Under the pieces are notes generated by a model that saw nothing but the letters and a program-made list of their open reading frames with translations, searched no databases and had not been told where the DNA came from. Below are positions 16,044-28,162 of a stretch of DNA of 64,000 nt, piece after piece. Source of the stretch: Aminobacter anthyllidis (GTDB lineage: Bacteria > Pseudomonadota > Alphaproteobacteria > Rhizobiales > Rhizobiaceae); contig NZ_JAFLWW010000002.1 of NCBI RefSeq assembly GCF_018555685.1, forward strand, positions 124,001 through 188,000, in the 5' to 3' direction. Made by a program: the position numbers and the translations under genes. Numbering within the stretch: position 1 is the stretch's first letter; every line of letters starts with the position of its first letter.

Positions 16044-16973
16044 CTGCAACTACACCATCCACGGACGCCATCATCACTTCGGCTGGGACAACTCGTTTGC
16101 CCCGGCCGAGCGGGTGGCGCCCGGCTCGACGATCGAGTTCGAATGCCTGGACTCGTCGGGCGGCCAGCTCAAGGCCGACAGCACCGTCGGCGACATCGCA
16201 AAACTCGACTTCGACCAGATCAACCCGGTGACCGGGCCGATCTATGTCGAAGGCGCTGAACCAGGCGATGCGCTCAAGGTGACGATCGAGGCGTTCAAGC
16301 CGTCCGGCTTCGGCTGGACGGCCAACATTCCGGGCTTTGGACTGCTCGCCGACGACTTCAAGGAGCCGGCGCTCACCATCTGGAAATATGATGCGACCTC
16401 GCTCGAGCCGGCGCTGTTCGGCAAGAACGGCCGCGTGCCGCTGAAGCCGTTCGCCGGCACCATCGGCAACGCGCCTGCCGAGATGGGGCACCACTCGGTG
16501 GTGCCTCCGCGTCGCGTCGGCGGCAATCTCGACATCCGCGACCTTGCCGCCGGCACCGTGCTCTACCTGCCGGTCGAAGTGGCGGGCGCGCTGTTTTCGG
16601 TCGGCGACACGCATGCCGCCCAGGGCGACGGCGAGGTCTGCGGCACGGCGATCGAAAGCCCGATGAATGTCGTCCTCACCCTCGACCTGGTCAAGGATGC
16701 CAGGCTGAAGACGCCGCGCTTCACCACGCCGGGGCCGGTGACGCGGCATCTCGACGCCAAGGGCTATGAGGTGACGACAGGCATCGGTCCCGACCTGATG
16801 ACCGGCGCCAGGGAGGCCGTCGCCCAGATGGTCGACCTGCTGTCACGGCGTTACCAGATGGATCCCGTCGACGCCTACATGCTGGTGTCGGTGTGCGGCG
16901 ACCTCCGCATCTCGGAGATCGTAGACATGCCAAACTGGGTGGTGTCGTTCTACTTCCCGAGCTGCGTGTTCGA

Positions 16974-16977
<4 letters not shown>
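16033..16977 (+). CDS. acetamidase/formamidase (FmdA/AmdA family)
   Basis: 314 residues from ATG 16033, which overlaps the end of the solute-binding gene by 11 bases. The protein carries the family hallmark FSVGDTHAAQGDGEVCGTAI at residues 188-207 and the N-terminal metal-site-like GRHHHFGWDNS. These enzymes hydrolyse formamide, acetamide or related short amides to ammonia and the acid in the cytoplasm. The gene sits between the transporter's binding protein and its ATPase, under the AmiC/AmiR switch. The operon thus imports an amide and releases its nitrogen. The precise amide is unknown; peptide-type transporters can carry larger amidated molecules. Confidence 0.88.
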
Positions 16978-18788
<1,811 letters not shown>

Positions 18789-19102
18789 GCCCGCTGAGCC
18801 CGCCGACCCTGCCCGGCGTGCTCGGCGCCGGGGTCGCTGGCACATCCGTTTCCTGTCGCTGCCTCCGGCGCAGATTGTGGAAAGATCACGCTGATATATG
18901 CCATTGCGACGTTTGCGCACGGCAGCCAGCATTTGATGAATCGAAGTGTAGTGCTATCGTCCGATCAAGCATGGTTAACAAAAGCTGAATTACAGCCGCG
19001 TGTTACACCACGCCTGGGCCTGGCGGATCCGCTCGCCGGCCTGTCGCCGCAGGCGAATGACTTTGAAGAACCGGTCGCGGGCCAGGGTGGGAGTGGCAAC
19101 GA
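18789..19102 (+). other. intergenic region after the amide operon
   Basis: These 314 bases hold no supported gene. Around 18807-18837 a GC-rich inverted repeat (GACCC...GGGTC with inner CGGCG pairs) could fold at the 3' end of the amide operon transcript, but no T tract follows. The right half is more AT-rich (around 18885-18990) and probably contains the promoter of the LuxR-type gene that follows. I could not name the promoter boxes with confidence. Confidence 0.4.
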
Positions 19103-20201
19103 TTGGCGGAGCTGTCCGAACAATTCATCGACCAGATCTACGAGGCATCCTTCGTCCCGGAGAAATGGCCTGTTTTGCTTGACGAACTCGCCAGGGCCGT
19201 CGACGGCATGGGCGGCTACCTGTTCACCATCAGCCGCGGCGCTTCCGCCTATGTCGCCTCCGATGCGGTAGCACCCCATGTCGAGGCCTTCATGGATGAA
19301 GGCTGGATGGCGGTGAACGGCCGGGCCGCGCGTGCCGAGGCCCTCGCCTATCCCGGCTTCATCACCGATCTCGATGCCTTCAGCCAAGAGGAGCTGCAGA
19401 GCGAGCCGATCTACCGCGACTTCCTCCGGCCACGCGGCATGGGCTGGGCAGCTGGCACCCATATCCCGATCCCGACCGGTGACGTGCTGTCGTTCAACCT
19501 CGAGCGGACCACGGCGCGCGGCCCGTTCGAGCGGCCTTATGTCGAAGCGCTCGACCGACTGCGTCCGCATATTGCGCGCGCTGCCATGGTCGGCGCGCGG
19601 ATCGGCCTGGAAAAGGCGCGTGCCGGCGCCGATGCTGGAGGCGCTCGGCCTGCCGGCGGCGGTGCTGGGCGGACGCGGGCAATTGCTCGCCTGCAACCAG
19701 CTCATGGACAAGCTGATCCCAGCGACCGTGCAGGACGGTTCGGCTCGTGCCCAGATCACCGACAAGAAAGCCGACGTCTTGCTTGAGAATGCCTTATCAG
19801 CGCTGGCAAGCGGCACCAGGCGCGGCATCGTCCAGTCGTTCCCGATCAAGGGTGCCGACGGCAAGCCGTCAAGCGTGGCGCACCTGCTGCCGGTGCGGGG
19901 CTCGGCACACGACCTGTTCAGCCGCATGAATAGCATCCTTGTCGTCATGCCGCTGCCCGGACCGGGTGCACCGCCTGTCAAGGTGCTGCAAGCGCTGTTC
20001 GACCTGACGCCAAGCGAAGCGCGCATCGCCTCGGCACTCGCCGATGGCCGCACCATCGATGCCATCGGCATGGACTTTGGCATCGCCCGGGAAACTGTGC
20101 GCTCGCACCTGCGCTCGATCTTCGCCAAGTCGGGCGTTTCCAAGCAATCGTCGCTGGTTAGGCTGCTGCTCGGGGTGACGCTGCCGCGACCGGGCAGCTA
20201 G
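19103..20201 (+). pseudogene. LuxR-type HTH regulator with one-base frameshift
   Basis: The first frame starts at TTG 19103 (MAELSEQFIDQIYEASFVPE) and reads a conserved N-terminal sensing region as far as RAAMVGARIGLEKARA. About 19622-19632 carries one extra base. In the next frame the protein continues MLEALGLPAAVLGGRGQLLA and ends with a LuxR-type HTH (LTPSEARIASALADGRTIDA, then GIARETVRSHLRSIFAKSGV). The restored product would be about 365 residues, the usual length of this family in rhizobia. As written the first frame stops near 19786 without the DNA-binding domain. It may be a sequencing error or a broken gene. It lies just after the amide operon but nothing shows that it controls it. 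Confidence 0.8.
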
Positions 20202-20262
20202 ACGATAGGCTTACTCGACAGTTCGCATGCGACCTGCGCATCTGGATTCGGGAGGAACGACA

Positions 20263-20547
20263 ATGGCCTATCTCGACATCTATCTTGCCCAGCTGACCGA
20301 CCCGTTCCGGATCGGCCTGCTGATCGCGCTGGTGGTCACCGCCGCCAACACCGCGCCGAACCTGAACCGCTGGATCCCGATCGCGCTGGGCATCGTCTTC
20401 GTCGCCGTGCTGATCCCGTTCAGCATCGGCGCCAACGCAACGATCAACACGACGACTGCCGTACTCGTCGGGCTGGTGTCCAACGCCACGATCCTTGCCG
20501 TGCTGCTTGCGGCGAAGGTGCTCTATTCGCGCCGGGCCAGGGGCTAG
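20263..20547 (+). CDS. small membrane protein of unknown function
   Basis: 94 residues from ATG 20263, preceded by GGGAGGA (20250-20256). Three hydrophobic stretches are visible: about 17-28, 35-55 and 62-85. The N-terminus MAYLDIYLAQLTDPFRIG is followed by an asparagine-containing turn (ANTAPNLNRW). I do not recognise a named family. The stop overlaps the convergent end of hdaA by four bases. It may be cotranscribed with the LuxR-type gene upstream, 61 bases away. Confidence 0.7.
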   Translation: MAYLDIYLAQLTDPFRIGLLIALVVTAANTAPNLNRWIPIALGIVFVAVLIPFSIGANATINTTTAVLVGLVSNATILAVLLAAKVLYSRRARG

Positions 20548-21251
20548 AGTTCGAACTCGCCCTGGCCTGCGTCGAGCGCGCCGATGGTCTCGGCGGCAAG
20601 CGCACGGGTGATGCGGCTCTTTTGTTCGAGCGCGGCGCGGTCAAGGCGTTCGACGACGAGAATGGCACTTGATAGCGACCGTTCGATGCGGCGAACCAGA
20701 AACTGCACGACATGCGGCTCGACCTCGACCTGGCGGTCGGCAAACAGCTTGGTGATGACGCCGGCCAGCAGAAGGTCGTCGGGCTCGTCGATCTCGACGG
20801 TCGCCGCTGCCTTGAGCCGCGAGGCGAGGTCAGGCAGCGTCACCGCCCAGGCGGCGGGAAAGCTGCGCGCGGTGAGCAGCAGCTGCGATCCCGCGCCACG
20901 CACCGTGTTGATGAGGTGGAACAGCCCGTCCTGATCGAGCTTGCCCTGGTCGGCGTCGTCGATCAGCACCGATGCCGCACCGACTTCGCCGAGATGAGCT
21001 GAAATGTCCGAGACATCGAACTGAAGCGCCTCGGCATGCTCGCGCCAGATCGCCGCAAGATGCGACTTGCCCGATCCGGCAGGCCCGGCAAGCAGCACCA
21101 CCGGCGCCGGCCAATCTGGCCAACGGTCGATGAGTGAGACGGCCTGGGCGTTGGCTGCTGATACGACGAGGTCGTCGCGCGAAAACCCCGGCGAATGGCC
21201 AAGGTCGAGCGGCAATTGACGCGGTTTGGGGGGCTCGCGCGTCACGTTCAT
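20544..21251 (-). CDS. hdaA: DnaA-homologous replication regulator HdaA
   Basis: 235 residues. The N-terminal QLPLDLG is the beta-clamp-binding motif of Hda proteins. An AAA+ domain related to DnaA domain III follows, with Walker A GPAGSGKSHL and Walker B-like SVLIDDAD. There is no DnaA DNA-binding domain, as expected for Hda. Bound to the sliding clamp it stimulates ATP hydrolysis by DnaA and so limits re-initiation. Its start overlaps the stop of the upstream permease gene (ATGA), so the two are translationally coupled, an arrangement common in this order of bacteria. Confidence 0.92.
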   Translation of the reverse strand: MNVTREPPKPRQLPLDLGHSPGFSRDDLVVSAANAQAVSLIDRWPDWPAPVVLLAGPAGSGKSHLAAIWREHAEALQFDVSDISAHLGEVGAASVLIDDADQGKLDQDGLFHLINTVRGAGSQLLLTARSFPAAWAVTLPDLASRLKAAATVEIDEPDDLLLAGVITKLFADRQVEVEPHVVQFLVRRIERSLSSAILVVERLDRAALEQKSRITRALAAETIGALDAGQGEFEL

Positions 21252-22385
21252 TCGCCCGAACTGGTGCCGCCCGTTTTGCGGGTTACAGCGCGCGGCTCAA
21301 CCGCGTGGCCGTGATACAGCGGCGATTCGAGATAGCGCCCAATGGCAAAGCGCACCAGCACGGCAATAGCAGCGGCGGCGGGCACCGCTACCAACAGCCC
21401 GACAAAACCGAACAGCGCACCGAAGGCGAACAGCGCAAACATCAGCCACACCGGATGCAGGCCGACGCTCTTGCCGACAAGGCGCGGCTGCAAGATGTTG
21501 CCCTCGATGAACTGGCCGACGAAAAAGACGGCGGCCACGGCCACCACCATCGTCCAATCGGGCCAGAACTGCACGAAGGCGACGCCTACCGAAAGCACCA
21601 GCCCGACCATCGATCCGACATAGGGAATGAAGCTGATCAGTCCGGCAAACAGGCCGATGAGCACGCCGAAATTCAGCCCAGTGAGCGTCAGGCCGACGGC
21701 ATACATCACGCCGAGCACGAGGCAGAGCGTGCCCTGCCCGCGGACGAAGCCGGCGGTGGCCGAGTTGATGTCGGTTGCAAGCTTGCGCACCGTCTCGACA
21801 TGGTCACGCGGCACCCAGCTGTCGACGACTGACACCATGCGGTCCCAGTCAAGCAGCATGTAGAAGGCGACAACAGGCGTGATGACGAACAGGCTGGCGA
21901 TCGAAAACAGCGCCACGCCCGAGCTCCAGATCGACTGGAACACGGTCGACAGGAAGCCAAAGCCGGTGCTCAGCAGTGAATTGAGCCCTTCGCGCAGGCC
22001 CGCCGCATCCACGCCAAAGCGCTGCTCCAGCCACTGCGGGTCGAAATTGGTGACGAGTTGCTGCAGCTTTTCGACGTAACCTGGCACCTTGGCGGCAAAA
22101 TCGGCCATCTGCGATGCAAGCACCGGGATCAGCACCACCAGCGCCAGCGTCAAGAACACTATGAAGCAGATGAGGATCACCACCGTCGCCATTACACGCG
22201 ACAAACCGAGCTTCTGCAGGCGGTCGGCGACCGGGTCTAGGAAATATGCCAGCGCCATGCCGGCGACGAACGGCAGCAGGATGTTGCTGAACAGGTAAAG
22301 AAACGCAGCGAACAGGACGGCTGTGATCAGCCAGAAGCGGATCTGCTTGCGGAATGCCGCCGCAGCAGCTTCTTCGGCCGCTTCG

Positions 22386-22414
<29 letters not shown>
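21248..22414 (-). CDS. AI-2E/PerM family permease
   Basis: 388 residues with the PerM layout. A pair of helices near the N-terminus (LITAVLFAAFLYLFSNILLP) comes first. A central soluble segment follows (VPGYVEKLQQLVTNFDPQWL), then a run of C-terminal helices including GLISFIPYVGSMVGLVLSVG. NILQPRLVGKSVGLHPVWLM is a family signature. Some members export autoinducer-2 or exchange sodium for protons, others are uncharacterised. The gene lies between the CDP-alcohol transferase (29-base overlap) and hdaA. Confidence 0.88.
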
Positions 22415-22952
<538 letters not shown>

Positions 22953-23153
22953 TCCGTCCCTGACTATTGCTTACTCTTTGTCTTTTCCCGATACATGGGC
23001 GAGACTTCGCACCATCGCAAGGGAGTAGCCGCAATGGGAGCCCTGTCCACTGCTTTGGCGGGCTGCTGGCGCGGCAATCCGGCTCTCTCGCTTGCGGGAA
23101 CGGGCCGTTCATGCGAATAGCGCCCCAAAAGCGCACGACATCAGGAATTGGCG

Positions 23154-24218
23154 ATGAGCGAAGGCAAGAACGGTCTCACCTATGCGCAGGCGGGCGTCGA
23201 CATCGACGCCGGCAATCTGATGGTCGAGAAGATCAAGCCGCTGGTGCGCTCGACGCGCCGGCCGGGCGCGGATGGCGAGATCGGCGGCTTCGGCGGCCTG
23301 TTCGACCTCAAGGCCGCCGGTTTCAACGACCCGATCCTGGTCGCGGCCAATGACGGCGTCGGCACCAAGCTCAAGATCGCCATCGATGCCGGCAAGCATG
23401 ACACGATCGGCGTCGACCTCGTCGCCATGTGCGTCAACGACATCGTCGTCCAGGGCGCCGAGCCGCTCTTGTTCCTCGACTATTTCGCCACCGGCAAGCT
23501 CGATCCCAACCAGGGCGCCGACATCGTCTCCGGCATCGCCGAAGGCTGCCGCCAGGCCGGCTGCGCGCTGATCGGCGGCGAAACCGCCGAAATGCCCGGC
23601 ATGTATCATGGCAACGACTACGACCTCGCCGGCTTTGCCGTCGGTGCCGCCGAGCGTGGCCGGCTGCTGCCGACCGACGACGTCGTCGAGGGCGACGTGC
23701 TGCTCGGCCTGGCGTCCTCGGGCGTTCATTCCAACGGCTATTCGCTGGTCCGCCGCATCGTCGAGGTCTCCGGCCTGAAATGGAGCGACCGCGCCCCCTT
23801 CGCCGATGGCCCGACGCTGGCCGAAGCGCTGCTCGAGCCGACGCGCATCTACGTCAAGTCTCTGCTCAAGGCGATCCGCGAAACCAACGGCATCAAGGCG
23901 CTGGCCCACATCACCGGCGGCGGGTTCCCCGAAAACATCCCCAGGGTGCTGCCCAAGGAATTCTCGGCCGAGCTCGACCTGTCGGCGATCGAGGCACCAC
24001 GCGTGTTCTCGTGGCTTGCTGCCACAGGCGGCGTCTCACCGGAAGAAATGATGCGCACCTTCAACTGCGGCATCGGCATGATCGCGGTCGTTGCCGCCGG
24101 ACAGGCAGCACAGGTCGCCGCCGTGCTGCAGGAGGCCGGCGAGACCGTCACGCCGATCGGCCGCATCGTGCCGCGCCGCGACACCGGCGTCATCTATCGC
24201 GGGTCGCTCGCCCTATGA
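23154..24218 (+). CDS. purM: phosphoribosylformylglycinamidine cyclo-ligase
   Basis: 354 residues from ATG 23154 ([20 protein letters not shown]). Characteristic PurM segments are the glycine-rich [34 protein letters not shown] and the C-terminal [18 protein letters not shown]. It catalyses the ATP-dependent closure of FGAM to AIR, step five of purine synthesis, in the cytoplasm. It is coupled to purN by a four-base ATGA overlap. A leader of about 200 bases separates it from the divergent CDP-alcohol transferase. Confidence 0.95.
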   Translation: MSEGKNGLTYAQAGVDIDAGNLMVEKIKPLVRSTRRPGADGEIGGFGGLFDLKAAGFNDPILVAANDGVGTKLKIAIDAGKHDTIGVDLVAMCVNDIVVQGAEPLLFLDYFATGKLDPNQGADIVSGIAEGCRQAGCALIGGETAEMPGMYHGNDYDLAGFAVGAAERGRLLPTDDVVEGDVLLGLASSGVHSNGYSLVRRIVEVSGLKWSDRAPFADGPTLAEALLEPTRIYVKSLLKAIRETNGIKALAHITGGGFPENIPRVLPKEFSAELDLSAIEAPRVFSWLAATGGVSPEEMMRTFNCGIGMIAVVAAGQAAQVAAVLQEAGETVTPIGRIVPRRDTGVIYRGSLAL

Positions 24219-24922
24219 GCCTGCAGCGCAAACGCACCGTCATCCTGATTTCCGGCCGCGGCTCCAACATGGCCGCGCTGATCGACGCCGCCGCCGACCC
24301 GGCATTCCCGGCCGAGATCGTCGGCGTCATCTCCGACAAGGCCAATGCGCCCGGCCTCGGCATCGCCGCCAGCCGTGGCATAGCCACCAAGGTGGTGACA
24401 CGCGCCGACCATGCCAGCAAGGAAGCGCATGACGAGGCGATTGCCACGGCACTCGACACGTTCGGCGCCGAGATCGTGGCGCTAGCCGGCTACATGCGTC
24501 TGCTGACCACCGGCTTCGTCGAGAAGTGGCAGGGCCGGATGATCAACATCCATCCGGCACTGCTGCCGTCGTTCAAGGGGCTCGACACCCACCAGCGCGC
24601 GCTCGACGCCGGCATCCGCGTGCATGGCTGCACCGTGCATTTCGTCACGCCCGAGATGGATGACGGCCCCATCATCGCCCAGGCCGCCGTGCCGGTGCTG
24701 ATCGACGACGACGAGCCGACACTGTCGGCCCGCGTGCTCAAGGCCGAGCACCGGCTCTATCCGCTCGCCCTCAAGCTCTTCGCCGAAGGTAAGGTGCGCA
24801 TGGAAGGCAGCCGCACGGCCTATTCCGGCTTCGCCGACAGCATCGGCACCGACGAGATCGCCGCGCCCAACCCGGCGCGCGCCGAAATCGATCTCGAGCA
24901 ACTCGCCCGCATCACGCCCTGA
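24215..24922 (+). CDS. purN: phosphoribosylglycinamide formyltransferase
   Basis: 235 residues from ATG 24215, overlapping the purM stop. The sequence shows the PurN N-terminal [18 protein letters not shown], the [20 protein letters not shown] stretch carrying the catalytic asparagine and histidine, and the downstream [13 protein letters not shown] aspartate region. It transfers a formyl group from 10-formyltetrahydrofolate to GAR. A C-terminal extension of about 20 residues beyond the E. coli length ([14 protein letters not shown]) is seen, as is common in this group. Confidence 0.95.
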   Translation: MSLQRKRTVILISGRGSNMAALIDAAADPAFPAEIVGVISDKANAPGLGIAASRGIATKVVTRADHASKEAHDEAIATALDTFGAEIVALAGYMRLLTTGFVEKWQGRMINIHPALLPSFKGLDTHQRALDAGIRVHGCTVHFVTPEMDDGPIIAQAAVPVLIDDDEPTLSARVLKAEHRLYPLALKLFAEGKVRMEGSRTAYSGFADSIGTDEIAAPNPARAEIDLEQLARITP

Positions 24923-24932
24923 GCAGACAGGC

Positions 24933-25460
24933 ATGGCGAAGACCAGGCAACTGCTTCTGCTGCGCCATGCCAAGTCGAGCTGGGACGATGCAGCGCTTGC
25001 CGATTTCGACCGGCCATTGGCGCCGCGCGGCCTCGAGGCTGCGCCGCGCATGGGCGCGGAAATCGCCAGGCGCGGCTGGCTGCCCGAGCTGGTCTATATC
25101 TCGCCTGCCATGCGCACGCGCCAGACCTGGCAGCTGGCATCCGTGGACTGGCCGGCTCCCTTGCCTGCGACCGCGTTCCACGACAGCATCTATGGCGCCC
25201 TGGCGAACGACCTGTTCGCGCTCACCAGGGCTGCGCCCGACGAGACCGGCTCATTGCTGGTCATCGGCCACAATCCGGGGCTTGAGATATTCGCCGCCCA
25301 GCTTGCCGGTCCTGCTTCGAGCAGCGAAGCAGTCCAGTCGCTGGAAGAGAAATTCCCGAGCGGCGCACTGGCCCGCTTCGAATTCGAAGGCGACTGGTCT
25401 GGCCTGCGCCCCGGCATCGCGCGCCTGACCCATTGCCTCAGGCCAAGAGAGCTGGGCTGA
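24933..25460 (+). CDS. SixA-like histidine phosphatase family protein
   Basis: 175 residues starting 11 bases after purN. The RHG motif is in LLLLRHAKSSWDDA, the second catalytic histidine in VIGHNPGLE, and arginines in MRTRQTW complete the phosphate pocket of the histidine phosphatase superfamily. The size and the RHAKSSW form point to the SixA branch, which removes phosphate from phosphohistidine. The target is unknown; NPr/HPr-type or histidine-kinase phosphotransfer proteins are candidates. It is probably cotranscribed with purMN. Confidence 0.82.
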   Translation: MAKTRQLLLLRHAKSSWDDAALADFDRPLAPRGLEAAPRMGAEIARRGWLPELVYISPAMRTRQTWQLASVDWPAPLPATAFHDSIYGALANDLFALTRAAPDETGSLLVIGHNPGLEIFAAQLAGPASSSEAVQSLEEKFPSGALARFEFEGDWSGLRPGIARLTHCLRPRELG

Positions 25461-25619
25461 GGCCCAGCCTCGAGACAGACGCCCTCGCGGCAGACGCCGC
25501 CGAGGCAAGCTGCCGGCCGCACGCGACCATCCCTCAACGATATCCGCCTGCCACGCCCCTGCCCGGTCGCGCCCTTCGGGCCGCCCGGCCACGATTTTTC
25601 AAACAGCGGCAAATAACAA

Positions 25620-25631
25620 TTGCATATGCAA
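25620..25631. promoter_or_regulatory. palindromic candidate operator upstream of the MarR gene
   Basis: TTGCATATGCAA is a perfect 12-base palindrome, 24 bases before the MarR start. Read on the minus strand it extends to TAGTTGCATATGCAA. The 11-base core TAGTTGCATAT recurs before the tautomerase gene at about 26102. Its place and symmetry fit autorepression by the MarR dimer. Confidence 0.6.
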
Positions 25632-25654
25632 CTACTAATGCCTATCTTGGGTGC

Positions 25655-26071
25655 ATGTTCGACCGTTGCATCTACTTCAACACCACAGCCCTGGCACGCC
25701 AGCTCGACCGCGTCTGGACGGCGGCGTTTGCGCCGTTCGACCTGACGCCGCCGCAAGGCTTCATGCTGCGCGCCGTGCTGGCACGGCCGGGCCTGCTGCA
25801 AAGCGAACTCGCCGACGAATTGAAGATCGCCCGGGCCACGACGACGCGCGGCCTCGACGGGCTGGAGGCCAAGGGGCTTATCGTCAGGACCAAGTCGAGC
25901 GGGGACAAGCGCGAATCCCTGATCACGCCGACAGCGGCGGCGCTCGAAATCAAGGATGCGCTGAACGCCGCCAGCGCCGCGGTCACCCAACGCCTGTCAG
26001 GCCTTTTCGGCGCTGAGGTCTTTGCCGGTTTCGTCGACCAGGCCAAGGCGATCGCCGCAAAGCTGGAATGA
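25655..26071 (+). CDS. MarR-family transcriptional regulator
   Basis: 138 residues from ATG 25655; the longer open frame upstream from 25433 overlaps the phosphatase gene end and is not supported. The winged-helix fold is recognisable: helix LTPPQGFMLRAVLARPG, recognition region LQSELADELKIARATTTRGL, wing VRTKSSGDKRESLITPT. MarR proteins act as dimers on palindromes and are released by small ligands. A palindrome lies just upstream and a related site precedes the tautomerase gene, so it probably represses both. N-terminal Cys4 may allow redox sensing, which is inference. Confidence 0.85.
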   Translation: MFDRCIYFNTTALARQLDRVWTAAFAPFDLTPPQGFMLRAVLARPGLLQSELADELKIARATTTRGLDGLEAKGLIVRTKSSGDKRESLITPTAAALEIKDALNAASAAVTQRLSGLFGAEVFAGFVDQAKAIAAKLE

Positions 26072-26103
26072 GCCGGTCATGAATGAACGGGCCGGTCATA
26101 ATA

Positions 26104-26116
26104 GTTGCATATCTAA
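26104..26116. promoter_or_regulatory. second MarR operator-like site before the tautomerase gene
   Basis: GTTGCATATCTAA at 26104-26116 shares TAGTTGCATAT with the site at 25620-25631 and is an imperfect palindrome (GTT...AAC). It lies between the MarR stop and the tautomerase start, where it could overlap a promoter for that gene. The base match in two adjacent intergenic regions supports a common regulator. Confidence 0.5.
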
Positions 26117-26132
26117 CCACTGGAGAACGACA

Positions 26133-26525
26133 ATGCCTATCCTCACCGTCAAGATTGCCGCCCAGCGCAGCGACACGCTGACCGACCAGGTGGCGGCGAT
26201 GCTGGCCGAACACACCAGCACCATCCTCGGCAAGAAGCCGGAGGTGACGGCCATCGCCATCAGCTATGTCGATCCGCGCGACTGGATCATCGCCGGCAAG
26301 TCGTTGCAGAGCCACGGCAAGTCGAGCTTTGCGCTGGAGATCAAGGTCACCGACGAGACCAACACCAAGGACGAGAAGAAGCGCTACATCGCGGCAGTGT
26401 TCGCAGGCTTTACCGCAATTCTCGGCGACATCCACGAGGAGAGCTACATCCACGTGCACGACGTCAGGGCCGCCGCCTATGGTTATGGCGGCAAGACCCA
26501 GGAGTTCCGCTATCAGCATTCGTGA
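26133..26525 (+). CDS. 4-oxalocrotonate tautomerase-family protein
   Basis: 130 residues from ATG 26133, following GGAG. The initiator is followed by Pro (MPILTVKI), so the mature protein would begin with the catalytic proline typical of tautomerases. The length suggests a double-size member such as the MIF or 4-OT fusion forms, with HVHDVRAAAYGYGGKTQEFR at the C-terminus. It probably interconverts keto and enol forms of a small aromatic or carbonyl compound in the cytoplasm. The MarR gene upstream and the shared operator-like site suggest induction by an aromatic substrate. Confidence 0.8.
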   Translation: MPILTVKIAAQRSDTLTDQVAAMLAEHTSTILGKKPEVTAIAISYVDPRDWIIAGKSLQSHGKSSFALEIKVTDETNTKDEKKRYIAAVFAGFTAILGDIHEESYIHVHDVRAAAYGYGGKTQEFRYQHS

Positions 26526-26590
26526 TGGCGCCGTACCCGATGGCACCATTGGTGCCATCGCTGGTCGGCGGCGCGCCGGACTGAACCCGC

Positions 26591-27151
26591 CTAGCGGAAC
26601 TTCCGCCTGATCAAGGATACCAGCCAGGGCGCCGCCATGATCAGCACGGCACCGCCCAGCCACACCACCACGATCAGCGGACGCAGCACGGCGCCGACGA
26701 GAGCAAGGAAACCGCCGAGCATGCCTGATGTCTCAGCGCTGTCGACGACACCGACGACCTCGGTGCCGATGCCGGTCGCGGTCGCCGCATCCTTGCCGGT
26801 CTGCACGATTGTCCCGACATTGCTCGACGTCCAGGCGAGCACGACGTCGACGAGACTGTAGCCGAGCCAGGCAAGCAGCGTCCACAGCACCAGCACGACG
26901 AGCGTCGCCGCCGTGCCGAACCTCGGCATCCGTGACGGGCGCTGGGTTTTCGCCGAGCTGAAGCGCCCGTCGCGCCCGAAGGCCCCCGATAGATTGCCCG
27001 ACGGCCCGCCTCCGCCGGAGTTGCCGCCCTGCTGGCCGCCTGACGTCTTGTCGCCGAGCTGACTGCCTATCGCGCCAAGGACGGCGCCGAGCAGGCCGCC
27101 CTTGTCGCGGCCCTTGCCACTGTGTTTGTTCCTGAAGCCATGCTCGCCCAT
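26591..27151 (-). CDS. membrane protein of unknown function with glycine-rich N-terminus
   Basis: 186 residues. The first 75 are hydrophilic, with basic residues, a GGLLGAVLGAIG stretch and a low-complexity segment rich in glycine and serine (GGQQGGNSGGGGPSGN). Two hydrophobic regions follow: about 82-105 (ATLVVLVLWTLLAWLGYSLV) and 150-178 (GALVGAVLRPLIVVVWLGGA-like). Between them is a soluble segment rich in threonine and valine. The C-terminus LIRRKFR is basic. I do not recognise the family. It is monocistronic as far as can be seen. Confidence 0.65.
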   Translation of the reverse strand: MGEHGFRNKHSGKGRDKGGLLGAVLGAIGSQLGDKTSGGQQGGNSGGGGPSGNLSGAFGRDGRFSSAKTQRPSRMPRFGTAATLVVLVLWTLLAWLGYSLVDVVLAWTSSNVGTIVQTGKDAATATGIGTEVVGVVDSAETSGMLGGFLALVGAVLRPLIVVVWLGGAVLIMAAPWLVSLIRRKFR

Positions 27152-27268
27152 CGATGCTCTCCGAATCCGTTCTGCACCGAAGACTCATCGGCCGGGCAAG
27201 ACATAGGCACTCATGTTGTTAGAGATAATAGGACATATCGCTGACAGGACAGTGTGACGCAGGCACGC

Positions 27269-28162
27269 TCAGTGAATGCGCTCCATCGGCGCGCAGCTCA
27301 CCCGCTCCATCTGCAATGTGGTGTGGTGCAGGTCGAACTTTTCCTGCAGCCGCACTTCCACCGCCCGGCGCACCGTCTCAGCATCAGCGCCCTCCTCCAG
27401 CACCACATGCGCGGTCAGCGACGCCTTGCTCTGGGTGATCGCCCACAGATGCAGGTCGTGCACCGAGGCGACTTCAGGCACGGTGGCGATCGCCGCTTCG
27501 ACCTCGGCCAGCTCCATGCCTGCTGGCACGCCTTCGAGCAGGATGTTGATGCACTCCTTGAGCAGCACCCAGGTGCGGGGGAAGACCATGAAGCCGATGC
27601 CGACGGCGACGACGGAATCGACCCATGACCAGCCGGTGAGCCAGATCAGGGCAGCACCGGCGATCACGCCGATCGAACCGAGCATGTCGGCCCAGACCTC
27701 GAGATAGGCGCCCTTGACGTTGAGGCTGCCGTCCTTGTGGCCGGCGAGCAGCCGCATCGACGTCAGATTGACCAGAAGCCCGATGACGGCGATGCCGAGC
27801 ATGCCGAGCGAGGCGATGTCCTGCGGCTGGAACAGCCTGACATAGGCCTCGTAGAGAATGTAGAAGGCGACGGCGAGCAAAAGCAGCGCGTTGAAGGCCG
27901 CAGCCAGTATCTCGAAGCGGGCGTAACCATAGGTGCGCAGCAGGTCGGCCGGGAGGCGGCCGACCTTGATCGCCACCAGCGCGATCGCCAGCGCCATGGC
28001 GTCGGTCAGCATGTGCGTGGCGTCAGATATCAGCGCCAGGCTACCGGTGACGAAACCGCCGATTACCTCGGCCACCATGAAGGCACTGGTAAGGCCGAAG
28101 GCCATCCAAAGCCGCGAAACCGGCGTGTTCTGCATGTCGCCGTGATCGTGGTCGCCGCTCAT
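27269..28162 (-). CDS. cation diffusion facilitator (CDF) metal exporter
   Basis: 297 residues beginning with a histidine- and aspartate-rich MSGDHDHGDM tail. Six hydrophobic segments follow, the second containing SLALISDATHMLTDAMALAI with the metal-binding H/D pair of CDF proteins. TM5 has the second D pair (WSWVDSVVAVGIG), and a C-terminal cytoplasmic domain ends in HHTTLQMER. It exports zinc, cobalt or related divalent metals in exchange for protons. It overlaps the end of the upstream molybdopterin enzyme gene by four bases. Confidence 0.9.
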   Translation of the reverse strand: MSGDHDHGDMQNTPVSRLWMAFGLTSAFMVAEVIGGFVTGSLALISDATHMLTDAMALAIALVAIKVGRLPADLLRTYGYARFEILAAAFNALLLLAVAFYILYEAYVRLFQPQDIASLGMLGIAVIGLLVNLTSMRLLAGHKDGSLNVKGAYLEVWADMLGSIGVIAGAALIWLTGWSWVDSVVAVGIGFMVFPRTWVLLKECINILLEGVPAGMELAEVEAAIATVPEVASVHDLHLWAITQSKASLTAHVVLEEGADAETVRRAVEVRLQEKFDLHHTTLQMERVSCAPMERIH

